Assembly (NCBI GenBank): GCA_028278505.1
Contig: JANQEG010000062.1
Coordinates: 1 to 64,000, forward strand
Length of the DNA: 64,000 nt
Direction: 5' to 3'
Origin: Rhodobiaceae bacterium
GTDB taxonomy: Bacteria; Pseudomonadota; Alphaproteobacteria; Rhizobiales; JAKPQE01
Part shown: piece after piece, positions 45,727-53,911 of the stretch
Layout of the letters: every line of letters starts with the position of its first letter
How positions within the stretch are numbered: position 1 is the first letter of the stretch
Notes under the pieces: model-generated
The model's input: only the letters and a program-made list of their open reading frames with translations
Databases searched by the model: none
Told to the model about the DNA's origin: nothing
Program-made: the position numbers and the translations under genes

Positions 45727-47070
45727 CTAACCGCCGGCGGCGGCGGCCGCCGACCGCATGTTCTCCGGCAGCCAGGTGGCGATTTCCGGAAAGCCGATCA
45801 GCACGAACACCATCAGCACCATGATCATGAACATCGGCAGCGCCGCATAGGCGATGTAGTTCATCTGGTGCTGGGTCATGCCCTGCAGGACGAACAGATT
45901 GAAGCCGATCGGCGGCGTGATCTGGGCCATCTCGACGACGACGACGATGAAGATTCCGAACCAGATGACGTCGATGCCGGCCTGTCGGATCATCGGCTCG
46001 ACGACGGCCATGGTCAGCACCACCGAGGAGATGCCGTCGAGGAAGCAGCCGATGATGATGTAGAAGACGAGCAGCGCCAGGAGCAGTTCGAAGCGCGACA
46101 GTTCGAGCGTGGCGATCCACTCGGCGAGCGCGCGCGGCAGGCCGGTGAAGCCCATCGACAGCGACAGGAAGGCGGCGCCGGCCAGGATCAGCGCGATCAT
46201 CGCCGAGGTCCGGGTCGCCCCCATCAGCGCCTGCAACCAGTTGCTGCCTATGGTGGCAAATGATTCACCGGTCAGCCGGCCCTGCACGCCGGACAGGATG
46301 AAGGCGCCGACGACGCCGATCGAGGCGGCCTCCGTCGCCGTCGCCGCACCGGTATACATGGTTCCGATGACAATCAGGACGAGACAGATCACCGGGATCA
46401 GAAACCGCGAGTTCCACAGCTTGTCGAAGAAACTCATCCTCGGTTCCGGCGTCGGATGGTAGCCCTTGGAGATCTGCGACCAGATCGCCACATAGCCCAT
46501 GAACATGCCGGCGAGGATCAGGCCCGGCAGGATGCCGGCGATGAACAGCTTGGATATGGATTCGTTGATGGTGACGCCGTAGACGATCAGCGTCAGCGAG
46601 GGCGGGATCATCAGACCCAGCGTCGCCGCCCCGGCGAGCGTGCCGATCACCAGCCTTTCGGGATAGTCGCGCCGACGCAATTCCGGGATCGACATCTTGC
46701 CGACCGTGGTGAGCGTCGCCGCCGAGGAGCCGGAGACGGCGGCGAACACCGTGCAGCCGACGATATTGGTGTGCAACAGCCCGCCCGGCAGCCGCGCCAG
46801 CCACGGCGACAGACCCTTGAACATGTCCTCCGACAGCCGCGTCCGATAGAGGATCTCGCCCATCCAGATGAACAGCGGCAGCGCCGTCAGCGACCAGGAC
46901 GACGACGACGTCCAGATCGTCGTGATCATGGCGTCGCCGGCCGGCCGGCTGGTGAACAGTTCCATGCCGACAAAGGCGACGCCGAGCAGCGCCAGCCCGA
47001 CCCAGACGCCGGAGCCGAGCAGCAGGAACAGGACGAAGAGGAAAATTCCGATCAGTTGAAGCTCACCCAT
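45727..47070 (-). CDS. TRAP transporter large permease (DctM)
   Basis: 447-residue inner-membrane protein with about twelve helices. The N-terminal GVWVGLALLGVAFVGMELF and the GAATLGLMIPPSLTLIVYGVTINESISKLF segment near residue 150 are typical DctM signatures. GCFLDGISSVVLTMAVVEPMIRQAGIDVIWFGI near residue 340 is the second repeat. It forms the sodium-coupled translocation pathway with the DctQ protein encoded 9 bases upstream. Confidence 0.95.
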   Translation of the reverse strand: MGELQLIGIFLFVLFLLLGSGVWVGLALLGVAFVGMELFTSRPAGDAMITTIWTSSSSWSLTALPLFIWMGEILYRTRLSEDMFKGLSPWLARLPGGLLHTNIVGCTVFAAVSGSSAATLTTVGKMSIPELRRRDYPERLVIGTLAGAATLGLMIPPSLTLIVYGVTINESISKLFIAGILPGLILAGMFMGYVAIWSQISKGYHPTPEPRMSFFDKLWNSRFLIPVICLVLIVIGTMYTGAATATEAASIGVVGAFILSGVQGRLTGESFATIGSNWLQALMGATRTSAMIALILAGAAFLSLSMGFTGLPRALAEWIATLELSRFELLLALLVFYIIIGCFLDGISSVVLTMAVVEPMIRQAGIDVIWFGIFIVVVVEMAQITPPIGFNLFVLQGMTQHQMNYIAYAALPMFMIMVLMVFVLIGFPEIATWLPENMRSAAAAAGG

Positions 47071-47079
47071 GACGCGCCC

Positions 47080-47616
47080 CTAGTCGCTGTGCTCGCCAAC
47101 GGTCTCGGCCTCGATATTGTGGCGACCTTGAACGATGAGCCTGATCAGATTGTCGATGAAGGCGATCGCCAGCATGATCGTGCCGACGGCCATCACCGAT
47201 TGCGGAATCCACAAAGGTGTCGCGTCCTGGCCCTGGCTGACATCCTTCAGCTTGTGCGACCAGTAGACCGCCTTGACCGCGTACCAGGCGAAATAGCACG
47301 ACAGAGCGGAGGCGATCGTGAAACACCACAATTCGGCCCAGCGCCGGTATTTCCCGAGCGCGTGCAGCACCAGGCTGACGCGGATATGGGCGCCGTGGTT
47401 GAGCGCGTAGGCAAACGCGAAGAACGATGCCGCGGCCATGCAGTATCCGGCGTAAGCCGTGGCGCCGGGAAACACCGCGCCGGTCCACCGCGCCACCATT
47501 TGCGAGACGATGAGCGCCAGGATCGCGATCAGAAACAGCGCCGCGATAACGCCGCCGGCGAAGTAGAGTGCATCGAGAATGCGTCGGAGTGTCCGTCCAA
47601 GTGCCGCCACGGCCAT
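47080..47616 (-). CDS. TRAP transporter small permease (DctQ)
   Basis: 178-residue membrane subunit with four predicted helices. ALIVSQMVARWTGAVFPGATAYAGYCMAAASFFAFAYAL and GAHIRVSL match the DctQ family. It connects the substrate-binding protein to the large permease. A hairpin lies in the 115-base gap from the binding-protein gene upstream. Its C-terminus is followed by dctM after nine bases. Confidence 0.93.
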   Translation of the reverse strand: MAVAALGRTLRRILDALYFAGGVIAALFLIAILALIVSQMVARWTGAVFPGATAYAGYCMAAASFFAFAYALNHGAHIRVSLVLHALGKYRRWAELWCFTIASALSCYFAWYAVKAVYWSHKLKDVSQGQDATPLWIPQSVMAVGTIMLAIAFIDNLIRLIVQGRHNIEAETVGEHSD

Positions 47617-47662
47617 TCCCCCCGGTCGAGGGCGCGATTGTGCGCCTGTTATTTCAATGTAC

Positions 47663-47689
47663 CGGCAGCGGGAGGGACCCCCGCTGCCG
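47663..47689 (-). repeat. Intercistronic hairpin between the TRAP binding protein and permease genes
   Basis: CGGCAGCGGG and CCCGCTGCCG form a perfect 10-bp stem with a 7-base loop, about 40 bases after the binding-protein stop. Such hairpins commonly stabilise the upstream mRNA so that the binding protein is made in excess of the permease. No strong T-run follows. Confidence 0.6.
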
Positions 47690-47731
47690 CGAACCGTTTA
47701 AGGGGCGTTTCAGCCAATGCCCCGTCCGGCG

Positions 47732-48706
47732 TCACATCGCCTTGAATGCGTCGACGATCGCCTTGCCGGACGCGCCGGCGGCGTCGAGCCATTCATTGGT
47801 CATGGTGTCGCCGATCGCCTTCAAATCGTTGGTGAGCTGGTCGCCGGCGCGCTGCACCGTCATGCCGTTGTCGGCGAGCCCCTTCAGCGTGAACTTGGTG
47901 TATTCGACGGCGCGCCAGGTGCCAGCATATTCGGCCAGTTCGCCGCAGCCGCGGATGACGTTCCTGTTGGCGTCGTTGAGGCCGTTCCAGGCGTCCTTGT
48001 TGACCATGATGTAGTTGCGCGGCAGCCAGGCATCGACCTCATAGAAATGGGTGAGGCTCTCCCAGACCTTGCGGTCATAGCCGGTCGAGCCGGACGAGAT
48101 CATCGACTCGGCGACGCCGGTGGCAAAGGCTTGCGAAATCTCCGCCGCCTCGATCTGCACCGGCAGCATGCCGGTCAGTTCGGCAAGCCGCGCCGTCGCC
48201 GTATTGTAGGCGCGGAACTTGATGCCCTTCATGTCGGCGACCGAATTGACTTCCCTTTTGAAATAGAGGCCCTGGGGCGGCCACGGCACCGAATAGACCA
48301 GCACCAGATTCTGCTCGTCGAGCACCTTCTCCAGTTCCGGCTTGGCCGCCTTCCACAGCTTGGCGGCGTCTTCGAACGAGGTCGCCAGGAACGGGATCGA
48401 GTCGATGCCGAACAGGGCGTTCTCGTTCTGGTGCGCCGACAGCAGCCGCTCGCCGATCGGCGCCTGGCCGGTCTGCACCGCGCGCTTGATGTCGGCGCCG
48501 TTGAACAGCGATCCGGACGGGTGGGTCACGATCTCGATTTCACCGCCGGTGCCGGTGGTCACGCATTTGGCGAATTCGGCGCCGGTGGCGGAGTGGAAAT
48601 TGGTCGCCGAATAGGCCATCGGCATGTCCCATTTCTCCGCCGCGGCCGGCGCGGCCGCGAGCCCGAGCAGGGCGGCGCCGGCCAGCAAGGTTTTGACGTG
48701 CTGCAT
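47732..48706 (-). CDS. TRAP transporter substrate-binding protein (DctP)
   Basis: 324-residue periplasmic protein from the ATG at 48706, which has a GGAGGAT site; the listed ORF starts four codons earlier. A signal peptide ends near AAPAAAEKWDMP. The family ligand-binding arginine region lies in GIKFRAYNTATARLAEL near residue 155. SSGSTGYDRKVWESLTHFYEVDAWLPRNYIMVN is also characteristic. The ligand cannot be deduced; most such proteins bind carboxylates. It is separated by 51 bases from the FAD oxidoreductase gene upstream. Confidence 0.93.
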   Translation of the reverse strand: MQHVKTLLAGAALLGLAAAPAAAEKWDMPMAYSATNFHSATGAEFAKCVTTGTGGEIEIVTHPSGSLFNGADIKRAVQTGQAPIGERLLSAHQNENALFGIDSIPFLATSFEDAAKLWKAAKPELEKVLDEQNLVLVYSVPWPPQGLYFKREVNSVADMKGIKFRAYNTATARLAELTGMLPVQIEAAEISQAFATGVAESMISSGSTGYDRKVWESLTHFYEVDAWLPRNYIMVNKDAWNGLNDANRNVIRGCGELAEYAGTWRAVEYTKFTLKGLADNGMTVQRAGDQLTNDLKAIGDTMTNEWLDAAGASGKAIVDAFKAM

Positions 48707-48757
48707 TTCATCCTCCATGTGTGCGACCCGGATCGGGTCAGTCGTTGAATACCGCCC

Positions 48758-50020
48758 TCATGAAAAACGTTCCGGGCGGTATGGTGCAAGATCAATATTT
48801 GCGGTGCGTCCTGAAATCATGTCGGTGATGAGCCGTCCCGTTCGCGGACCGGCGGTGAGGCCGATGTGATGATGGCCGAAGGCGAGGTAGGCGCCGCTGA
48901 CGCCCGGCACCGGGCCGATCAACGGGATCGAATCGCTCGGCGCCGGCCGGTGGCCGAGCCAGTGCCGGGTCTCGGCCCAGCTCACGCCGGGCAGCGCCTT
49001 CCTCGCGTGGCTGAGGAGCAGATCGACCGGCTTGGCGGCGGGCGGCGCCTCGAGGCCGCCGAACTCGACGATGCCGGCAAGCCGGATGCGGCCCTCCAAC
49101 GGGGTGACGACGAACTTGCCGGCGGCGATCATCGCCGGCGCCTTCGGCATCGCGCTCGGCGCGATCAGTTCGACGTGATAGCCGCGCTCGGTTTCCAGCG
49201 GCACGCTGAGGCCGAGCCTTTTTGCAAGCGGCCCCGACCAGACGCCGGCGGCGATCACCGCGGCACCGCAAGGCACCGGCCCGGCCGAGGTTTGCAGCGC
49301 CGTGACCCGGCCGCCCTCGCGCGCAATGTCGGCGACGTCTGCAGTGATCAGCCGACCGCCCTCGGCGACGAATTCCGCCGCCAGATCGGCGACATAGGCG
49401 CCCGGATCGGTGATGTAGCCGTGATCGGCGAGATTGGCGGCGAAGCCGCACTCCGCGCCATAGATCGGATCATAGGCTTCGATGTCGCTGCGGGTCATCT
49501 CGCGCCAGGTGAAGCCGTGGTGCCGGCGCAGGCCCCAGCCGAAACCGTCGGCTTCGAATGCGGCGCGATCCCGGTAGATAAAGAGATAGTCGGAGGCAAC
49601 GATGTGGCGCGCGGCCCGGGTGCCGGCGGCAAGCGCCTGGTGCTCCGACAGGCTGTCGGTGACGATGCCGGCGAGTGCGGCGGCAATGCGCGCGGTCTCA
49701 GTCGACCGGCAATGGCTGAGATAGCGCAGCAGCCACGGCATCATCCGCGGCAGGTAAGACCAGTTGACAAAGAGCGGGCTCTGCGGATCGAAGATCATCT
49801 TCGGCGCGTTGAAGATGAGGCTCGGCACGGTGACCGGCACCACCGAGCACGACGCAAGCACGCCGCCATTGCCGAAACTGGTGCCCTCGCCGGGGCCGGC
49901 GCGATCGACCAGCACCACGTCGTGGCCGTCGCGCTGCAGCCACAGCGCTGCGGCCACGCCGACAATGCCGGCGCCGATGACGGCGACCGTTTTGCGGTTG
50001 TCGTTTCCCCCCTGCGCCAT
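48758..50020 (-). CDS. FAD-dependent oxidoreductase, D-amino acid dehydrogenase (DadA/DAO) type
   Basis: 420-residue flavoenzyme from the ATG at 50020; the 502-residue listed ORF extends into antisense of the next gene. The dinucleotide fold is VAVIGAGIVGVAAALWLQRDGHDVVLVD at the N-terminus. GEGTSFGNGGVLASCSVVPV and a C-terminal YLAFGHHHIGLTAGPRTGRLI resemble DadA. Members oxidise D-amino acids, N-methylated or cyclic amino acids. It is 4 bases downstream of the enolase-superfamily gene, so both probably act on one pathway. The substrate is unknown. Confidence 0.87.
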   Translation of the reverse strand: MAQGGNDNRKTVAVIGAGIVGVAAALWLQRDGHDVVLVDRAGPGEGTSFGNGGVLASCSVVPVTVPSLIFNAPKMIFDPQSPLFVNWSYLPRMMPWLLRYLSHCRSTETARIAAALAGIVTDSLSEHQALAAGTRAARHIVASDYLFIYRDRAAFEADGFGWGLRRHHGFTWREMTRSDIEAYDPIYGAECGFAANLADHGYITDPGAYVADLAAEFVAEGGRLITADVADIAREGGRVTALQTSAGPVPCGAAVIAAGVWSGPLAKRLGLSVPLETERGYHVELIAPSAMPKAPAMIAAGKFVVTPLEGRIRLAGIVEFGGLEAPPAAKPVDLLLSHARKALPGVSWAETRHWLGHRPAPSDSIPLIGPVPGVSGAYLAFGHHHIGLTAGPRTGRLITDMISGRTANIDLAPYRPERFS

Positions 50021-50024
50021 CGCT

Positions 50025-51188
50025 TTAGCCTCGCGCCTCGACGGTGAACCGGTCAAGCGCCGCGGTATCGACGGCAATGCCGAGGCCCGGCGCGGTCGGC
50101 ACCATAACGGCACCGTTTTCGACCGGGAACGGTTCGGTGAGGATGTCGGCCTCCAGATAGTAGCGGGCCTGATAGAACTCGCAGCCGAGCGTGATCGCCG
50201 GGGTCGCGGCGACCAGATGGGTTCCGGCGAGATGGCCGAGCCCGGATTCGAACATGTCGCCGCCATAGGCGCCGAGACCCGCGGCGGCGGCGATCTCGGC
50301 GATGGTCTGTGCCGGACGGAGGCCGCCAGACTTCATGATCTTGATGGAAAAGCCGTCGGCAATGCGGTCGCTGACGGCGGCGAGCGCGTCGGACGGCGTA
50401 AACACGCTTTCATCGGCGAGGATCGGCGTGTCGAGGGCCGCCGTGATCGCCGCCATCGCGGCGCGGTTCGCGGCCGCCACCGGCTGCTCGATGAAGCTCG
50501 GCCGGAACGCCTCGATATCGCGTAAGGATCGAACGGCGTCGAACGGCTCAAGGCCCTGATTATAGTCCACGCGCAGATCGATATCGTCGTAGCGCTCGCG
50601 CAAAGCCGCCAGCCGGTCGAGATCGAAGCGGTGCCCGGCAAAGCCGGTCTTCAGCTTGTAGAGGCGAATGCCGTCCTCATGGAGTTCGGCGACCTTGTCG
50701 AGATCGGCAGCGAAGTCGGGATTGGCGATCGAGAAGCTGAGCGGGATCGTGTCGCGGCAGCGGCCGCCGATCAGTTCGGCGACCGCCAGCCCGGCGCGCT
50801 TCCCGGCAATGTCGAGAAGCGCGGCCTCGAGCGCCGCCTTGGCCTCGGGATGGCCGGCGATGAGGCGGCCGGCATCGGCCATGATTGCCGCCACGCGGCT
50901 CGGATCGGCGCCGATCACCAATGGGCGAAGATAGCGGTCGAGCGCGGCGGCGGTCGCTTCCGCCGTGCCGCTGAACGCCGGCCAGGGTGCGGCCTCGCCC
51001 CAGCCGACGACGCCGTCGCTTGTGTCCAGGCGCAGCACCACATTGTCGACCGCCCCGGCGACGGCGCCGATGCCGTGATCGCGCCGGCCGGTGACCGGCA
51101 GCCGCACCAGATGGACCGACATCCGCGCGACGCTGTCCGCAGCAATTCTGCCGTCCGGGGCGTCTGCCGGCGTTGCGGCGATCTTCAT
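50025..51188 (-). CDS. Enolase-superfamily enzyme of the muconate-lactonising subgroup
   Basis: 387 residues from the ATG at 51188, which has a GGGAGGAG site. The capping domain and then a barrel carry the catalytic set: K-x-K in YKLKTG near residue 170, metal ligands Asp in RVDYNQG near 203, Glu in FIEQPV near 229 and Asp in ILADES near 254, and the second Lys in FSIKIMKSGG near 279. This is the muconate cycloisomerase/dipeptide-epimerase/racemase subgroup. An amino-acid racemase or lactoniser both fit. It pairs with the downstream DadA-like gene. An epimerase followed by an oxidase would suit amino-acid breakdown, which is inference. Confidence 0.86.
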   Translation of the reverse strand: MKIAATPADAPDGRIAADSVARMSVHLVRLPVTGRRDHGIGAVAGAVDNVVLRLDTSDGVVGWGEAAPWPAFSGTAEATAAALDRYLRPLVIGADPSRVAAIMADAGRLIAGHPEAKAALEAALLDIAGKRAGLAVAELIGGRCRDTIPLSFSIANPDFAADLDKVAELHEDGIRLYKLKTGFAGHRFDLDRLAALRERYDDIDLRVDYNQGLEPFDAVRSLRDIEAFRPSFIEQPVAAANRAAMAAITAALDTPILADESVFTPSDALAAVSDRIADGFSIKIMKSGGLRPAQTIAEIAAAAGLGAYGGDMFESGLGHLAGTHLVAATPAITLGCEFYQARYYLEADILTEPFPVENGAVMVPTAPGLGIAVDTAALDRFTVEARG

Positions 51189-51220
51189 TGCGACCACTCC
51201 TCCCTGCGGCCCATTCATCC

Positions 51221-51249
51221 ACAATGAAGTTATTCTTATAAAATGTCAA
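51221..51249 (-). promoter_or_regulatory. Candidate internal promoter upstream of the enolase-superfamily gene
   Basis: Minus strand: a perfect TTGACA, 17 bases, then CATTGT, within a strikingly AT-rich 95-base gap. The -10 is poor. It would let the downstream genes be expressed apart from the ThDP enzyme. Confidence 0.35.
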
Positions 51250-51258
51250 TAAAGTATC

Positions 51259-51279
51259 GATATATTATCCCGGTATATC
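51259..51279. promoter_or_regulatory. Inverted repeat GATATA-N9-TATATC
   Basis: Perfect 6-bp arms just downstream of the ThDP-enzyme stop and upstream of the candidate promoter. It is a possible regulator site, though different from the palindromes before the GntR gene. Confidence 0.35.
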
Positions 51280-51283
51280 TCCC

Positions 51284-52981
51284 TCAGGCGATCCATTCGC
51301 TCACCGGCGCCATCGCCGCGTCGAGCGGCTGGGCGATGATGTCGATGAGGCTCGGCCGGCCGCTGTCCAGCGCGCGCTTCAGCACCTTGTCCAGGTCTTC
51401 CGGATCGTCGACCCGCCAGCTTTCGATGCCGAAGGCGGCGGCGACGGCGGCGTGGTCGGTGCGGCCGAAATCCACATTGTAGAACCGCTTGTCGAAGCCG
51501 GCGCGCTGGCCCGCCTTGATCCAGCCATAGGAGGCGTTGGAAAAGACGATTGCGGTGATCGGCATCCTGTAGCGGGTGATCGTCTCCAACTCGCCGCAGC
51601 AGAACCCGAACGAGCCGTCGCCCATCAGCGCCACGATCTGCGCCTCGGGGCGGCCGACATGGGCGCCCATGGCGGCGGCCAGCGAGTAGCCGAGCGCGCC
51701 GTGGGCGCGATTGGTGATGAAGCGGCGGCCGGGCGTCTGCTGCCGCCAGAACGCCGCGACATAGGGGCAGGGCGTTCCCGGATCGGCGCAGATGATGGCG
51801 TCGCGGTCGAGCGTCCGTTGCAGCGCGGCGATGACCCGCTCCGGCCGGATCGGGCGTTCATTCGAGGCGGCCAGGGCGGTGAACGCCTCCGTTTTCGCTG
51901 CGCGCGCGGCACCGGCGCGCTCGGCGCCGCGATTGCCGCCGTTCAGGCGCCGCGCCTCGAGATGTGCGGTGATCGCCTGCAGCGCCAGTCTTGCGTCGCC
52001 GGCGACCGCCGCCGCGGTCGGGTAGTTGGCACCGATCACCTGCGGATCGGCATCGATGTGGACGATGCGGGCGTCGGGTCCGGGCACGCGCCAGCGCTCC
52101 GTCGTCACCGAACCGGCGCGGCAGCCGACAAAGAGCACCACATCCGCCGCCTCGACGACCGCGCGCGTTGCCGGCACGCCGCCGTTCGAGCCGACGACCC
52201 CGACCGAAAGCGGATGGGTCTCGGCAATCGCCCCCTTGCCCGAGACCGTGGTGGCCACCGCCATGTCGAGGCGCTCGGCGAGATCCAGAAGCTCGGCCTC
52301 CGCGCCGGCGAGAATGACGCCGCCGCCGCAGATCGCGACCGCGGAATTCGCGCCTGCAAGGATCTCGGCGGCCGCCTCAATCGCGTCGCTGTCGGGCGCG
52401 GTCCTGAGGCGCGGAAATTGGCCGACGTCCGCATCGGCCCAGATTTCCGCGCCCGGAACCGGGCCGCGCTGGGTATCGATCGGAAAAACCAGATGCGCCG
52501 CGCCGGGCCGGCCGGTGGTCATCGCCCGGAACGCCGCCCTGACGGTCGCCGGCAGCCGCGCCGCATCGTCGAGCGACGCGTTCCATTTGGTCAGCGGGCG
52601 AAAAAGCGCCTTCTGGTCGAGTTCGGTGAGCGGGTAGCGTCCGCGCGCCGAGGTCGCCACGTCGGAGGTGATCGCCAGCACCGGCACCGAGCTCTCATTG
52701 GCTTCGACGACGCCCGGCACGATATAGGTGGCGCCGCCGCCGGACGGGCCCTCGCAGACGCCGACGCGGCCGGTGACGCGCGCATAGGCGTCGGCCATGT
52801 AACCGGCGTGGCGCTCGTCGCGGGTCAGCAAATGCGTGATGCCGTGATCGAGCCGGTAGAGCGCGTCATAGAAAGGCAGGGTGGTGTCGCCGCAGAGCCC
52901 GAAGAGGTGGCGCACCCCGTGCAGTTCGAGCATGCGCACCATGGCTTCCGCACCGGTCGGCTCGTTTGCGCCTGCGACCAC
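51284..52981 (-). CDS. Thiamine diphosphate-binding enzyme, acetolactate synthase-like
   Basis: 565-residue three-domain ThDP enzyme. The catalytic glutamate is Glu56 in LLTRDERHAGYMADAYARVTG. A central domain of the DHS type follows (about 190 to 330). The C-terminal cofactor motif is MGDGSFGFCCGELETITRYR with the conserved Asn about 30 residues after GDG. Family members decarboxylate or carboligate 2-oxo acids; specificity (acetolactate synthase, oxalyl-CoA-like, sulfoacetaldehyde acetyltransferase or others) cannot be told. It lies at the promoter-proximal end of the cluster, divergent from the GntR gene. Confidence 0.88.
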   Translation of the reverse strand: MVAGANEPTGAEAMVRMLELHGVRHLFGLCGDTTLPFYDALYRLDHGITHLLTRDERHAGYMADAYARVTGRVGVCEGPSGGGATYIVPGVVEANESSVPVLAITSDVATSARGRYPLTELDQKALFRPLTKWNASLDDAARLPATVRAAFRAMTTGRPGAAHLVFPIDTQRGPVPGAEIWADADVGQFPRLRTAPDSDAIEAAAEILAGANSAVAICGGGVILAGAEAELLDLAERLDMAVATTVSGKGAIAETHPLSVGVVGSNGGVPATRAVVEAADVVLFVGCRAGSVTTERWRVPGPDARIVHIDADPQVIGANYPTAAAVAGDARLALQAITAHLEARRLNGGNRGAERAGAARAAKTEAFTALAASNERPIRPERVIAALQRTLDRDAIICADPGTPCPYVAAFWRQQTPGRRFITNRAHGALGYSLAAAMGAHVGRPEAQIVALMGDGSFGFCCGELETITRYRMPITAIVFSNASYGWIKAGQRAGFDKRFYNVDFGRTDHAAVAAAFGIESWRVDDPEDLDKVLKRALDSGRPSLIDIIAQPLDAAMAPVSEWIA

Positions 52982-53113
52982 GGCCCTGTCCTTCTCTAAC
53001 GTTTACGCCCGCCGCCGCATGGACCGGTCAACATAGATCGGTCTATGCTCGATGGATCGCCGACCGCCGAGGCCGGCATTGCCGTAATTTGGCGTTCGGG
53101 CTTGCCGATATCT

Positions 53114-53133
53114 TATACAACGCTGTATACAGC
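53114..53133. promoter_or_regulatory. Candidate GntR operator (overlapping palindromes)
   Basis: TATACA-N4-TGTATA is a perfect inverted repeat (53114-53129). Overlapping it, GCTGTATACAGC (53122-53133) is a perfect 12-bp palindrome. They lie in the 216-base divergent gap between the ThDP-enzyme gene and the GntR gene. The length and symmetry suit an FCD-subfamily GntR dimer. Confidence 0.55.
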
Positions 53134-53197
53134 ACAGTATATTGCATGGACCGAGTCAAGCCGGCAATTGCCGCGGTGAAACTTTTGGGAGCGATCG

Positions 53198-53911
53198 ATG
53201 GCCAAGGATGACGGCAAGGCCTCCAATGCCGAGCGCCTCTACGAGGCGGTCCGCGACATGGCGATCGCCTTTGAATTGAAGCCCGGCGAGCGGATCGTCG
53301 AGGGCGCGCTCGCCGAACGGCTCGGCGCCAGCCGGACGCCGCTGCGCGAGGCGCTCAACCGGCTGGTGGCCGAGAACTATGTGGTGTTCCGGCCCGGCGT
53401 CGGCTTCTTCTGCCGCGACCTCGACCCCAAGGAGATCTTCGACCTTTACGAATTGCGCCTGATCATCGAGGCCGCCGCCGCCGATCTCGCCTGCACGAGG
53501 GCGAGCGATGTCGAGATCGCCGAATTGATCGCCAGGCACCGGAGCTGGACCACCGGCTATGCCGAGTGCACGTCCCGGGAACTGGTCGCCAATGACGAGG
53601 CCTTCCACGAGGACATCGCCGCGCTCTCCGGCAATCGCGAACTGGTGCTGCGCTTACGCAATATCAACGGGCGGATACGCTTCGTGCGCTGGATCGATGC
53701 CGACGCCCACCTCGCCACCACCCGCGGCGAGCACGCCACACTGCTTGACGCACTTTCTAGGCGCGACAAGGAGGCCTGCCGCAACACGCTGTTCACCCAT
53801 ATCGCCAAGCGCCAGGATCAGATCATGGATGCGGTCCGCACCAGCCTGTCGCGCATCTATATGCCCGAGCCCCTGACCGAACCGGCCCGCAAGCGGGGCG
53901 CAGCCCGATGA
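53198..53911 (+). CDS. GntR family transcriptional regulator with FCD ligand-binding domain
   Basis: 237-residue regulator. The winged-helix domain (residues 10 to 75) includes IVEGALAERLGASRTPLREALNRLV. The FCD domain (about 80 to 215) has the acidic and histidine ligand positions (NDEAFHEDIAALSGN, near residue 130, and HATLLDALSRRD, near 180) that usually bind a metal-carboxylate effector. The ATG has GGGAG upstream. It is divergent from the eight-gene cluster, which it probably controls in response to the substrate or an intermediate. Confidence 0.93.
   Translation: MAKDDGKASNAERLYEAVRDMAIAFELKPGERIVEGALAERLGASRTPLREALNRLVAENYVVFRPGVGFFCRDLDPKEIFDLYELRLIIEAAAADLACTRASDVEIAELIARHRSWTTGYAECTSRELVANDEAFHEDIAALSGNRELVLRLRNINGRIRFVRWIDADAHLATTRGEHATLLDALSRRDKEACRNTLFTHIAKRQDQIMDAVRTSLSRIYMPEPLTEPARKRGAAR

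Noticed and set aside
44996-46120. N-terminal 375 residues of the 694-residue ORF 44036..46120
   Set aside because: This part reads antisense-like, out-of-frame sequence across the TauE/SafE and TRAP permease genes; the real gene begins at 44995.
51284-52981. Assigning the ThDP enzyme as sulfoacetaldehyde acetyltransferase (taurine pathway) because of the TauE/SafE neighbour
   Set aside because: No taurine dehydrogenase, phosphotransacetylase or Xsc-specific motif could be recognised; TauE/SafE transporters occur in many pathways.
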